Source of the DNA: Methylobacillus sp.
GTDB taxonomy: Bacteria; Pseudomonadota; Gammaproteobacteria; Burkholderiales; Burkholderiaceae_C
DNA length: 53,179 bases
Direction of reading: 5' to 3'
NCBI GenBank assembly: GCA_018607835.1
Contig: JABBAS010000023.1
Location: forward strand, 1 to 53,179
Position 1 is the stretch's first letter, and the number at the start of each line of letters is the position of its first letter. A model generated the notes under the pieces. The model ran no database searches. It saw only the letters and a list, made by a program, of their open reading frames with translations, and was not told the origin of the DNA. A program made the position numbers and the translations under genes. Shown one piece after another: positions 1 through 8,128 of this stretch.

Positions 1-709
1 GCACATGATCATGGTCATGGGCATCTTTGTGCCCAGACTTACCGTGTCCCGTGCCCTTTAAGAACTCTGGGTCAATGTCCAGCGTTGCGTTGAGGTTAAA
101 CCCGCGCAAGTCAAAGAACTCCTTGATGGCGACCTCCCCAAAGTTCACGGGGCGAATCGGCGCGCGCGGGTTCATGTGCTTCAAACGATGGGTTAACGCA
201 TCGACGTCCGCCTCACTAACCAAGTCGGCTTTGCTGATAAAAATTTGGTCAGCGAATCCAACTTGACGGCGCGCCTCTTGGCGGTCGTTAAATTGCCCCG
301 CTGCGTGCTTGGCATCAACGAGCGTGATCACCGCATCCAAGAGGTACTGCTCGGCGACCTCGTCGTCCATGAAGAACGTCTGTGCCACGGGGCCGGGATC
401 AGCCAAACCAGTGGTTTCAATGACGACGCGATCAAAGTTGATTTCGCCCTTGCGTTTGCGCTCTGCGAGGTCTTGCAAGGTGGTGCGCAAATCCTCACGG
501 ATGGTGCAACACACGCAACCGTTACTCATTTGAATGATGTTTTCAGTGACGTCACTCACCAAAATATCGCTGTCAATATTTTCCTCACCGAACTCGTTCT
601 CGACAACGGCAATTTTGTGGCCATGGGCCTCACCCAAAATGCGCTTCAAAAGCGTGGTCTTACCGGATCCGAGAAAGCCCGTGAGTATCGTTGCAGGAAT
701 AAGCGCCAT
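1..709 (-). CDS. CobW/YjiA-family GTPase, probable metallochaperone (C-terminus cut off)
   Basis: This is a G3E-family P-loop GTPase of the CobW/YjiA/ZNG type, a cytoplasmic protein thought to deliver zinc or cobalt to client enzymes. The N-terminus MALIPATILTGFLGSGKTT carries the Walker A motif at residues 11-19. The family metal-binding motif GCVCC lies at about 64-68 and a SKAD guanine-specificity motif (variant of NKxD) at about 155. Residues 222-235 are rich in His and Asp (H222, H227, H231, H233, H235), a metal-binding loop typical of the family. Only the first 236 codons are present because the gene runs off the window start. No Shine-Dalgarno sequence is visible, but the N-terminus matches the family. 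The metal and the client are not shown by the sequence. Confidence 0.9.
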   Translation of the reverse strand, partial: MALIPATILTGFLGSGKTTLLKRILGEAHGHKIAVVENEFGEENIDSDILVSDVTENIIQMSNGCVCCTIREDLRTTLQDLAERKRKGEINFDRVVIETTGLADPGPVAQTFFMDDEVAEQYLLDAVITLVDAKHAAGQFNDRQEARRQVGFADQIFISKADLVSEADVDALTHRLKHMNPRAPIRPVNFGEVAIKEFFDLRGFNLNATLDIDPEFLKGTGHGKSGHKDAHDHDHV

Positions 710-717
710 GGTGTACG

Positions 718-735
718 GCGGGGCGCTAGCCCCGC
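718..735. other. Hairpin in the leader of the CobW-type gene
   Basis: The inverted repeat GCGGGGC-GCTA-GCCCCGC can form a 7-bp GC stem with a 4-base loop. It starts 9 bases before the start codon of the minus-strand CobW-type gene and lies after the stop of the DsrE-like gene. No T-tract follows on either strand, so a simple intrinsic terminator is unlikely. It could damp translation of the GTPase or protect the upstream mRNA end. Confidence 0.4.
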
Positions 736-798
736 GTCTAATAAAGAGACAGAGGGCGCTTAGTTTAATTCATTGAAGAAGTCCTTGCCTCGGTCGAC

Positions 799-1224
799 TC
801 AGGGGCGCAAGTAGACGTAACCCTCTCTGGCTTGCAACCTGGCCACTTCCGCCACCCCGGACGGCACCACTTGCGCCTCTAGCGGTAGGGTGCTGGCGTC
901 AATTTTTCGCCCTACAAGGGTGTTGTTACAGGCACGGAAGGACACATTCTCGGTGGCCAGACCAGAAATCAAGCCCTCAAAGCCACCGCCGGCTGGCGTC
1001 TTGGCCCCTGGCAGCATGAAGTCAATACCTTTGCCGTGACCGATCACCACAATCTGAGCTGTTGGATCGGCATTTAAGTGGTTTCGGATATTGCGCATGG
1101 CCCGCGCCGCCTGCTCTATGCCATCACTCAGGTGATAGACCACCTTGATGGGCTCCGCCGCCTGCGCCAAAAAACCCACTGCCAGTAAGCAACCCATGAG
1201 GGCCGTTTTAAACCATTGCGTCAT
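799..1224 (-). CDS. Small exported DsrE/DsrF-like protein
   Basis: The product has 141 residues. It begins MTQWFKTALMGCLLAVGFLAQAA, read here as a signal peptide with cleavage after AQA, so the mature protein should be periplasmic. The rest matches the DsrE-like fold: VVYHLSDG near the start of the mature chain, a central AQIVVIGHGKGIDFML strand-loop, and a single conserved-type cysteine in SFRACNNTL. Family members act in sulfur relay or as uncharacterised periplasmic proteins. The longer frame begins at 1278, but the ATG at 1224 has AGAAAG upstream and gives a clean signal peptide. The gene is in tandem with xerC upstream and the CobW-type gene downstream. Its exact role is unknown. Confidence 0.75.
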   Translation of the reverse strand: MTQWFKTALMGCLLAVGFLAQAAEPIKVVYHLSDGIEQAARAMRNIRNHLNADPTAQIVVIGHGKGIDFMLPGAKTPAGGGFEGLISGLATENVSFRACNNTLVGRKIDASTLPLEAQVVPSGVAEVARLQAREGYVYLRP

Positions 1225-1280
1225 GTCAAATATCTTTCTGTAAATGCCTTGAGGATAGGCGTCGTCAATCGAACCCAAGC

Positions 1281-2270
1281 TTATGACGATTTCTTTGCTT
1301 TGGGGTGGGCTTGGTCATATATCTTTGCGAGGTGCTGGAAATCCAGCCGCGTGTAAATCTGTGTGGTGCTGATACTGGCGTGGCCGAGCAACTCTTGGAC
1401 GGCTCGCAGGTCCCCGCTAGACTGCAAGACATGACTCGCGAATGAATGCCGCAGCATATGCGGGTGCACGGGCGTCGCCATACCCGCAAGTTGCCCGCGC
1501 TCCCGCAAACGCAGTCTGACGTGCTGTGGCGATAAACGCCCCCCGCGCTGATTCACAAAAACCGCCGAGGATGTTGCGGCCGGTCCCAACCAGCGTTGGC
1601 GGGCCTCCAGCCATTCAGACAATGCGTGCAGCGCCGGTTGGCCGACGGGGACACTGCGCCATTTGGCCCCCTTACCCAACACATGCACCTCACCCCCCTC
1701 ACCCGATGCACCGTCCCCCCCTTCCACCCAGCCCCTAGCGGCCTGACTGGCGACGACATCTAAACCCAACAGCTCGGATAGACGCAAACCACAGCCGTAA
1801 AGCAACTCGACCATGCAGCGGTCACGTAATTCCAGAACGGGGGCGTGCCTGTCATCCGTTCGGCGGTAATCAGCGAGTTGCACCGATTCATCCACCGCGA
1901 GTGCTTTGGGCAATGGCTTCGCCGCTTTGGGCGCGCGAACATCAATAACCGGATTGGCTTTCACAACACCACGGCCACCCAACCACTTATAGAAACCACG
2001 CCAACTCGACAGGATGCGGGCGATACCACGGCCATTCCGCCCTGCCGCATTCAAACCACCCACCCAGCGACGGACGTGTGCGGGTTGCACCGCTATCACG
2101 GCCACTGGCACACGGTCTGCGAGCACCTGAAGCAACGCCAAATCCGACTGGTACAGCGTATGGGTACGCGCACTCAAGCGCTTTTCGAAACGAATGTAAT
2201 CAAGGTAGGCCTGCATGGGCGCACCGAGCGCATCCGACGCAAGCGGTGATGCGACCACTGGCTCATGCAT
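1281..2270 (-). CDS. xerC: Site-specific tyrosine recombinase XerC
   Basis: This recombinase acts with XerD at the dif site to resolve chromosome dimers. The 329-residue product has an N-terminal SAM-like core-binding domain (about 15-110) and a C-terminal catalytic domain. Catalytic residues are visible: Arg163 in CGLRLSE, Lys200 in VLGKGAK, His271 and Arg274 in HMLRH, His297 in LLGHAS, and the nucleophile Tyr306 in QIYTR. A Gly/Glu-rich insertion of roughly ten residues lies just before the catalytic lysine hairpin. The frame opens at a TTG at 2288, but the ATG at 2270 is preferred. The gene follows DUF484 and dapF, the usual proteobacterial order. XerD homologs share the motifs, and the name XerC rests on this context. 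Confidence 0.92.
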   Translation of the reverse strand: MHEPVVASPLASDALGAPMQAYLDYIRFEKRLSARTHTLYQSDLALLQVLADRVPVAVIAVQPAHVRRWVGGLNAAGRNGRGIARILSSWRGFYKWLGGRGVVKANPVIDVRAPKAAKPLPKALAVDESVQLADYRRTDDRHAPVLELRDRCMVELLYGCGLRLSELLGLDVVASQAARGWVEGGDGASGEGGEVHVLGKGAKWRSVPVGQPALHALSEWLEARQRWLGPAATSSAVFVNQRGGRLSPQHVRLRLRERGQLAGMATPVHPHMLRHSFASHVLQSSGDLRAVQELLGHASISTTQIYTRLDFQHLAKIYDQAHPKAKKSS

Positions 2271-2375
2271 ACCCGGTGTCCAGTTCAAACATCGCTGTCT
2301 CCGATCTCGTGGTTTACCGTCTCTCGTTCATCACGCCGTATGCCGCAAGCGATGCCGCAGAATAGGCACAGATGG

Positions 2376-3056
2376 CTAGGGCAGCAACCGACTCAGGGCC
2401 GCACTGGCTTGCATGCTGATGCGTTCCAGAAAAAGTGTCCCCATGTCAGCCGTGAAGCGGTCCTCAGCGTCAGAGGCCAGCACCAGCAGGCCAAAAACGG
2501 GGGCATCGGTAGATCGCCGCAGTGGCACAACGGCCATGGACATCACGGTATCACCGTCGGGCAACCAGTTCAAAATCGGCAAATCGCGGCGCACGCCGCA
2601 GTAGGGCTCGGTGAGCATGTCCGCATAGGTTTTGACCGCATTTTCAACCGGCTCAGCAAACCCGCTACCCTGGTACTCTGGGGACACCCCCCAGATGCGC
2701 AAGGCATGCTGCGGGATCTCGTAAATACGCGCCAGCCCCTGCGTGGCTACATCCACTAGGGTGGTCGCATCACGCGCAGTGAGTAGTTCACACGTCCAGT
2801 CTTGCAACTTGTCGGCGATCGTGACATTGCTCTGCCCATAGCGAATCATTTGGGCGGCTTTTAGCTCTAAGTCACGCACCTTCCCACGCAAAATTTCGGC
2901 CTGTCGCTCTTGCAAACTAATGGCGCGGTGGCTATGCGGACTCGTCAACTGCACCGTGCTCAGTACGTCCAAATGACGCTCGAAAAAACCGGGCGTGTTG
3001 GTCAGGTACTCGGCAATATCGTCTTCGGTAATCGGGGGCAAAGAATTGGCACTCAT
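2376..3056 (-). CDS. DUF484 family protein (between dapF and xerC)
   Basis: The 226-residue protein matches the DUF484 family. It has an N-terminal helical segment with the characteristic ITEDDIAEYLTNTPGFFERH, a helical stretch rich in Arg, Leu and Gln at about 45-75 (QERQAEILRGKVRDLELKAA) and a GAF-like C-terminal half (about 80-220). Its function is not established. It is almost always encoded between dapF and xerC in Beta- and Gammaproteobacteria, which is the case here with gaps of 98 and 105 bases. No catalytic motif is visible. Co-transcription with both neighbours is likely. Confidence 0.88.
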   Translation of the reverse strand: MSANSLPPITEDDIAEYLTNTPGFFERHLDVLSTVQLTSPHSHRAISLQERQAEILRGKVRDLELKAAQMIRYGQSNVTIADKLQDWTCELLTARDATTLVDVATQGLARIYEIPQHALRIWGVSPEYQGSGFAEPVENAVKTYADMLTEPYCGVRRDLPILNWLPDGDTVMSMAVVPLRRSTDAPVFGLLVLASDAEDRFTADMGTLFLERISMQASAALSRLLP

Positions 3057-3154
3057 AGGTTCACACTTTACTTTTACACAGAGGGGTCAGCGCGGGGATA
3101 TTTTGCCTTGCGGCGCGCCATATGTTCATAGTCTAAATGCATGTCAGGTCGTGT

Positions 3155-4069
3155 TCATTCGCGCTCAGGGATTTCAATGCGCCCCTCAAACACGGTCGTG
3201 GCCGGGCCACTCATCCAAACGGGGTGCCCCAATCCATCCCAAACAATGTGCAACACCCCACCACGCGTCTCGACGTGTACGCTCGCGTCAAGGAGGCCCC
3301 AGCGAATCCCGGCCACCACGGCCGCACACGCGCCCGTGCCGCAGGCCAAGGTCTCGCCTGCACCGCGCTCGAAAACACGCAGCTTGATGCGGTCACGTCC
3401 CACCACCTGCATAAACCCGGCGTTCACACGGTTGGGAAAGCGCTCATGCGACTCCACCCAAGGGCCCCACTCATGTACGGGCGCATGCGCCACATCCCCC
3501 ACCACCTGCACCGCGTGCGGGTTACCCATAGAGACCACGCCCACCGACATTTCGGCAGGCCAGTTGCCATCGCCTATCCGCGTGGCGATCTGGGGAGAGC
3601 CAGACGCAGCCGTTGCATCTAAGGTGTAGGCCGTCCAATTGCCAACCGGCTCTGGTGGCAAATCGGTGGCATTAAACGGGACACGCGCCACGTCAAATTC
3701 GGGCGCGCCCATATTGACACGTACCTGCTGATCGGCATCCTCAGTGAGCTCGATCGTGCCATTTGCCACCTGTACCCGAACGGTGGTTTTGTCGGTCAGT
3801 CCATGGCTTCGGACATAACGCACGAAACACCGCGCACCGTTGCCGCAATGTTCCACCTCGCCACCATCGGCGTTATGAATCACATATGAAAAGTCGACGT
3901 CGTCCGAGGCGGGCTGGCGCACTGACAGTATCTGATCCGCACCGATGCCAAAGTGCCTATCTGCAAGAAAGCGGTACTGCGCCGCACTCAAACCAAGCAC
4001 TCCCTGTGTCTCGTCTAAAACGACAAAATCGTTCCCGGCGCCCTGCATTTTTGTAAATTGAATCTGCAT
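3155..4069 (-). CDS. dapF: Diaminopimelate epimerase
   Basis: DapF converts LL- to meso-diaminopimelate, the last step before lysine and a precursor of peptidoglycan. The two catalytic cysteines are visible, Cys75 in EHCGNGARC and Cys243 in LACGTGACA, together with the N-terminal signature [11 protein letters not shown] and the substrate-binding MGNPHAV. The 304-residue length is somewhat above the usual 275-280 because of an insertion at about 138-170. The ATG at 4069 has GGGG just upstream. It heads the dapF-DUF484-xerC operon and diverges from the Nudix/metallo-beta-lactamase gene. Confidence 0.96.
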   Translation of the reverse strand: MQIQFTKMQGAGNDFVVLDETQGVLGLSAAQYRFLADRHFGIGADQILSVRQPASDDVDFSYVIHNADGGEVEHCGNGARCFVRYVRSHGLTDKTTVRVQVANGTIELTEDADQQVRVNMGAPEFDVARVPFNATDLPPEPVGNWTAYTLDATAASGSPQIATRIGDGNWPAEMSVGVVSMGNPHAVQVVGDVAHAPVHEWGPWVESHERFPNRVNAGFMQVVGRDRIKLRVFERGAGETLACGTGACAAVVAGIRWGLLDASVHVETRGGVLHIVWDGLGHPVWMSGPATTVFEGRIEIPERE

Positions 4070-4182
4070 ACCCCATTATCTCGCGCAACGCAGATTGCGC
4101 AAAACGGGGGCTCAAAAACGCCGACACCGGACAGTCGCCCGTCAAACACCCCGGGCGTTTGTTTAACGGCAAAATAGCAGGT

Positions 4183-5847
4183 ATGCCACGACAAGACATG
4201 CAACTTCATCCCGCGCGCACGCCCGCAGCCACGCGCGCCGCCGCAACCGTTATTTTGCTGCGCGACAGCCCCCAGGGTATGGAGGTCTTGATGACCCGGC
4301 GGTCAAGCACGGCCAGCTTCGCGCCCAGTGCATATGTCTTTCCTGGCGGCGGCATTGACCGTGCGGACGCTGATGCGCACGCGAACCTGCCCTCACGCAC
4401 AGGTAACGACAGCGTACGGTTTAGGGAAACGCAACCCGATGACTTGCGCACCGCGGCGCTCGCAGCAATACGCGAGAGCTTTGAGGAACTAGGGGTCTTG
4501 CTCGCCACCAATGCCCAAGGAGACTGGGCCACAGACGCGGACATTGCGCAGATTGATCGCACCGGTGATTTTTATGAACAGTGCGCCGCATTAGGCTGGA
4601 CCTTGCGGGCTGACACCGTATTCAGCTTTACGCGCTGGATCACCGACCGGGATATGGGTAAGCGCTTTGATGTGCCCTTTTTAATCACCCGCATGCCCGG
4701 GAATCAGACACCCGTTGCCGATGAATCTGAGCAATTTGAACCCGTTTGGCTAGACGCCACCGAGGCCTTGGCAGCCTACGAAAAGGGACGCTTTTTCATC
4801 ATTTACCCCACCATCAAAACGCTAATACAGCTGGCTGCGTTTGCCAGTACAGCCGACGCCTTGGCGGCCTGCGCACATGAACAGCCGCTCTACACCACCT
4901 GTCCACGCGCTGGGCTTTTAAAGGGCGAAGAGGTGCGCTACATGGAGCATGAGGCCGCCTTTGGCGAGCTTGAAATGGTTTGCCCTGATGGCCAGATCGT
5001 GCACGCACTCGACTGGCAAAGCGAGCAACCTGTTGCCTTGCTAAAAAACATACAACGGCTCACTTGTCCCAATGCAGGCGTCATGACCGGCCCCGGAACC
5101 AACACCTACATCGTTGGCACGCCCGATACCGGCTACATCGTGATCGACCCCGGCCCCATAGAGCCCTCACATACCGAGCGACTGCGACTGGCCACCCAGG
5201 GCGACGTGCGTCTGATCTTATGTACCCACTCGCACCCAGACCATTCGCCGGGCGCCCAAGACTTGCAAGCCGCTACGCTTGATGCCGCCACGGGTAAGCC
5301 ACCGCTGATTGCGGGTCTACCACATGGGCCAGACGCGCGGCCTGACAGCCACTTCGCGCCTGAACGCGTGATCGCGGACGGCGAACGTGTGGTTTTACAG
5401 GGCACGCACACCCATACCTTGCGGGCTATACACACACCTGGCCACACGCACAACCACCTCTGTTTTGTGTTGGAAGAGGACGGCATTCTTTTTTCAGGCG
5501 ATCACATTTTGAACGGTAGCACTACCATCATCAACCCACCAGATGGCCATATGGGGGACTACCTGCATGCCTTAGACCGTTTATTGGAAAGTGCCGAACA
5601 CGATGCCCTGCAGTTCATATTGCCTGCGCACGGATACGTACTTCATGAGGCAGCCACGGTCATGCAGCACCTGAAACAGCACCGACTCAAACGAGAGGCC
5701 AAGGTCAAAGCCGCCATGGAGCAACTCCCAGCGGGCACGCTAGACGATTGGGTGGCCGTGGCTTACGACGACACACCGCAGGTGCTGTGGCCGCTGGCCA
5801 AGCGCTCGTTGCTGGCGCACGTGGCCCACCTGCAATCCCTGCATTAA
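4183..5847 (+). CDS. Nudix hydrolase fused to a metallo-beta-lactamase-fold hydrolase
   Basis: One reading frame encodes two hydrolases. Residues 1 to about 240 form a Nudix domain of the NUDT7/NUDT19 type: a VFPGGGID loop, then a long insertion, then the Nudix-box core RESFEELG at 97-104. Residues from about 285 form a metallo-beta-lactamase domain of the LACTB2/glyoxalase-II type, with metal ligands in THSHPDH (349-354), a TPGHTHNHL histidine, SGDHIL and PAHG, and a C-terminal helical segment. Substrates are not known; Nudix relatives of this subtype cleave CoA derivatives or nucleotides, and LACTB2-type enzymes cleave RNA or thioesters. The ATG at 4183 has AGCAGG upstream; a TTG at 4159 in the same frame is less likely. 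It faces the converging rnpB. Confidence 0.85.
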   Translation: MPRQDMQLHPARTPAATRAAATVILLRDSPQGMEVLMTRRSSTASFAPSAYVFPGGGIDRADADAHANLPSRTGNDSVRFRETQPDDLRTAALAAIRESFEELGVLLATNAQGDWATDADIAQIDRTGDFYEQCAALGWTLRADTVFSFTRWITDRDMGKRFDVPFLITRMPGNQTPVADESEQFEPVWLDATEALAAYEKGRFFIIYPTIKTLIQLAAFASTADALAACAHEQPLYTTCPRAGLLKGEEVRYMEHEAAFGELEMVCPDGQIVHALDWQSEQPVALLKNIQRLTCPNAGVMTGPGTNTYIVGTPDTGYIVIDPGPIEPSHTERLRLATQGDVRLILCTHSHPDHSPGAQDLQAATLDAATGKPPLIAGLPHGPDARPDSHFAPERVIADGERVVLQGTHTHTLRAIHTPGHTHNHLCFVLEEDGILFSGDHILNGSTTIINPPDGHMGDYLHALDRLLESAEHDALQFILPAHGYVLHEAATVMQHLKQHRLKREAKVKAAMEQLPAGTLDDWVAVAYDDTPQVLWPLAKRSLLAHVAHLQSLH

Positions 5848-5857
5848 GGCATAGCGC

Positions 5858-5874
5858 CGCGGTGTCGCACCGCG
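5858..5874. other. Strong hairpin between the Nudix/MBL gene and rnpB
   Basis: CGCGGTG-TCG-CACCGCG forms a perfect 7-bp stem between two converging transcription units: the plus-strand hydrolase gene ends at 5847 and the minus-strand rnpB ends near 5881. The T-run expected of an intrinsic terminator lies on the rnpB side before the stem (minus strand ACTTTTTATT), not after it. It may serve as a 3'-end structure for either transcript. Confidence 0.45.
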
Positions 5875-5880
5875 AATAAA

Positions 5881-6240
5881 AAGTGTGAAGCTGGCCGATA
5901 CGCCGGATTTTGTGCAGTGGGGTTGCCCCCACCGTGACCGTCATTCATCTGGGCCGCTGGTCACCCAAGCGGCTCGGTGCTACCTACCCGCCAACAACCT
6001 ACGGAACGCAGGTTGCAAAACCGAAGTTTCACGTGTTGGCCTATTTGGTATTGCTGCGCGTAGAGATTGCCCGTTTCACCCGCACTTAAGCGGCTCGTCT
6101 CTGTTGCTCTAATCGTCACCTTAGACCTTTCGGCGGTCGGTGCAGAGGTGTTACCTCCTACGCTTCCCTATGCAGTCCGGACGTTCCTCCAGTGCGGTCT
6201 TTCGACACCATGCACCAGCGACGGCCTAGCCAGCTCCACG
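5881..6240 (-). ncRNA. rnpB: RNase P RNA (bacterial type A)
   Basis: The minus strand carries the catalytic RNA that matures tRNA 5' ends. Read on that strand, the 5' part has GAGGAACGTCCGGACTGCAT (the P4 5' strand with its usual GGAA-GUCCGG block), followed by AGAGCAACAGAGA and GGTGAAACGG. The 3' part has ACCAAATAGGCC, then CCCAGATGAATGACGGTCAC and ATCCGGCGTATCGGCCAGC. The 5' end GTGGAGCTGGC pairs with the 3' end GCCAGCTTCAC, giving helix P1 and defining both ends to within a few bases. The length of about 357-360 nt fits the type A RNA. The ends given are structural estimates. Short open frames on the plus strand over this region are therefore not genes. Confidence 0.95.
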
Positions 6241-6246
6241 CAGAGG

Positions 6247-6274
6247 ATAATACGCCATTCCTATTGCTTGATAA
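6247..6274 (-). promoter_or_regulatory. Probable sigma-70 promoter of rnpB
   Basis: On the minus strand a -35-like TTATCA (6269-6274) and a -10 TATTAT (6247-6252) are 16 bases apart. The -10 ends 7 bases before the 5' end of RNase P RNA derived from helix P1 (about 6239-6240). The match between predicted start site and RNA end supports the call. Confidence 0.6.
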
Positions 6275-6297
6275 CCACAAGCCCCTACAGGACACCT

Positions 6298-8121
6298 ATG
6301 ACCCAAATTCGCCTCACCGAGCTCAAACTCGATCTCAGCGCAGTGCCCGTTGACTATCGCCGTGCCGCAGATGCGCCGGCGGAAACCGTGGCGGACCGTG
6401 CCCCGATCGCCCACCCGGTGCAAGCGCTCACCCAATTGGTATGCGAGCGCCTCGCCATCACGCCGGATGCCATTGCCACATTGCAGGTGTTTAAACGCAG
6501 CTTTGATGCCCGCAAAGCGGAGATACGTGCGGTCTACATTGTCGATATTGCGCTAAACGATGACGCCTTGGCCGCGCATGTCTTGGCGACCTTTGACAAG
6601 CACCCCCATGTCAGCGTGACACCGGATACGGCATGGATGCCGCCCACAGTGCGTGCGCCCATAGACGAGTCAGATCGTCCCGTCGTTATTGGTTTTGGCC
6701 CCTGCGGCTTATTTACTGCGTTGGCGTTGGCGCAAATGGGTTTGCGCCCCATCGTTTACGAACGCGGCCAACCCGTTCGCCAACGCACCAAGGACACATG
6801 GGGTTTATGGCGCAAGTCAACACTCAACCCTGAAAGCAACGTGCAGTTTGGCGAAGGCGGCGCGGGTTTGTTTTCTGACGGCAAGCTGTACAGCCAAATC
6901 AAAGACCCACGCCACTTAGGCCGCAAAGTCATGCAGGAGTTCGTCGCGGCAGGTGCGCCACCCGAAATTTTGTACATGGCGCACCCCCACATTGGCACCT
7001 TCAAGCTGGTGAAGGTTGTCGAGCATATGCGTGAAACCATTACACGTTTGGGCGGTCACATTCACTTTGGACATCGCGTTGACGACTTGTTGCTGGCGCC
7101 TGTCGACGACGACACAGCGACCATTGGCACAGGGCACCAGCGTGTCTGTGGGTTGCGTGTAACCAACCTGCAAACCGAGCAACAGATCAGCCATCCAGCC
7201 ACGCGCGTCGTCGTTGCGCTGGGGCACAGCGCACGCGATACCTTCGCCATGCTGTTTAACCGCGGGGTTGATATGCAGGCCAAACCCCTATCGGTTGGCG
7301 TCCGTATTGAGCACCCACAAGGCGTGATTGATGCCGCACGCTGGGGACGACATGCAGGCAACCTGCTACTCGGTGCAGCCGATTACAAGTTGGTCCACCA
7401 CGCCCAAAATGGCCGCTCGGTCTATAGTTTCTGTATGTGCCCAGGGGGGACCGTGGTTGCGGCCACCTCCGAGCCTGGCCACGTTGTCACCAACGGCATG
7501 AGCCAATATTCACGTAACGAGCGCAACGCCAATGCCGGTATCGTCGTGGGCATTGATGCCAATGACGCCCCCCAGTCAGTGGACGCTTGGCAGGCCGCAT
7601 TTGGCACGGAGTTGGGTGGTACATTTGCCGCGCAAGCGGCCGACATGCGGGCCATGGGCGCGACACACCCATTGGCAGCCATCGTGTTGCAACGGGCTTT
7701 GGAGAAGCAAGCGTTTGTTGCAGGAGGGGAAAACTACCATGCCCCCGGTCAGCTCGTTGGCGACTTCCTGAACAAGCGGCCATCAACCGCTTTGGGCACG
7801 GTCACGCCAAGCTATCAACCCGGCGTTCGGCTCGGGGAGTTATCCGACGTACTGCCCGCATTCGCGGTGGACGCCATACGCGAAGCGCTGCCCGCATTTG
7901 GTCGTCAAATCAAGGGCTTTGATATGGCCGACGCGGTCATGACCGGCATCGAGACCCGCACCTCATCCCCCCTGCGTATCCGACGCGATGCCGCTTTGCA
8001 AAGCACGAATACGCTGGGTCTATTTCCTGGTGGCGAGGGCGCCGGTTACGCAGGCGGTATCTTGTCTGCTGGCGTGGACGGCATCAAGGTCGCAGAGGCC
8101 GTCGCGGCCTCCTTTAATTAA
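6298..8121 (+). CDS. COG2509-type FAD-dependent dehydrogenase of unknown substrate
   Basis: The 607-residue flavoprotein has an N-terminal domain of about 110 residues, then a Rossmann FAD-binding motif VVIGFGPCGLFTALALA at about 130. This is followed by the hallmark segment NVQFGEGGAGLFSDGKLYS and a C-terminal half ending in FPGGEGAGYAGGILSAGVDG, the second FAD contact of this family. Members are widespread but their substrate is unknown. The open frame extends back to 6067 inside rnpB, so the ATG at 6298 (AGGA at about 6289) is the true start; its product begins MTQIRLTEL as in relatives. The start of rnpB lies only about 58 bases away in the opposite direction, so the two promoters share this gap. 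The helicase gene follows after 7 bases. Confidence 0.88.
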   Translation: MTQIRLTELKLDLSAVPVDYRRAADAPAETVADRAPIAHPVQALTQLVCERLAITPDAIATLQVFKRSFDARKAEIRAVYIVDIALNDDALAAHVLATFDKHPHVSVTPDTAWMPPTVRAPIDESDRPVVIGFGPCGLFTALALAQMGLRPIVYERGQPVRQRTKDTWGLWRKSTLNPESNVQFGEGGAGLFSDGKLYSQIKDPRHLGRKVMQEFVAAGAPPEILYMAHPHIGTFKLVKVVEHMRETITRLGGHIHFGHRVDDLLLAPVDDDTATIGTGHQRVCGLRVTNLQTEQQISHPATRVVVALGHSARDTFAMLFNRGVDMQAKPLSVGVRIEHPQGVIDAARWGRHAGNLLLGAADYKLVHHAQNGRSVYSFCMCPGGTVVAATSEPGHVVTNGMSQYSRNERNANAGIVVGIDANDAPQSVDAWQAAFGTELGGTFAAQAADMRAMGATHPLAAIVLQRALEKQAFVAGGENYHAPGQLVGDFLNKRPSTALGTVTPSYQPGVRLGELSDVLPAFAVDAIREALPAFGRQIKGFDMADAVMTGIETRTSSPLRIRRDAALQSTNTLGLFPGGEGAGYAGGILSAGVDGIKVAEAVAASFN

Positions 8122-8128
8122 GGCATCT

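Noticed and set aside
2078-2759. Plus-strand open frames of 95-164 codons opposite xerC and DUF484
   Set aside because: They overlap conserved minus-strand genes, have no ribosome binding site and no domain pattern.
5858-5874. Hairpin considered as a classical terminator of the Nudix/MBL gene
   Set aside because: The stem is strong but no T-run follows on the plus strand (AATAAAAAG follows), so only a 3'-end structure is claimed.
5885-6112. Short plus-strand open frame and the N-terminal extension of the flavoprotein frame back to 6067
   Set aside because: Both lie inside RNase P RNA on the opposite strand. The extension shows no family similarity, while the ATG at 6298 gives the expected N-terminus.
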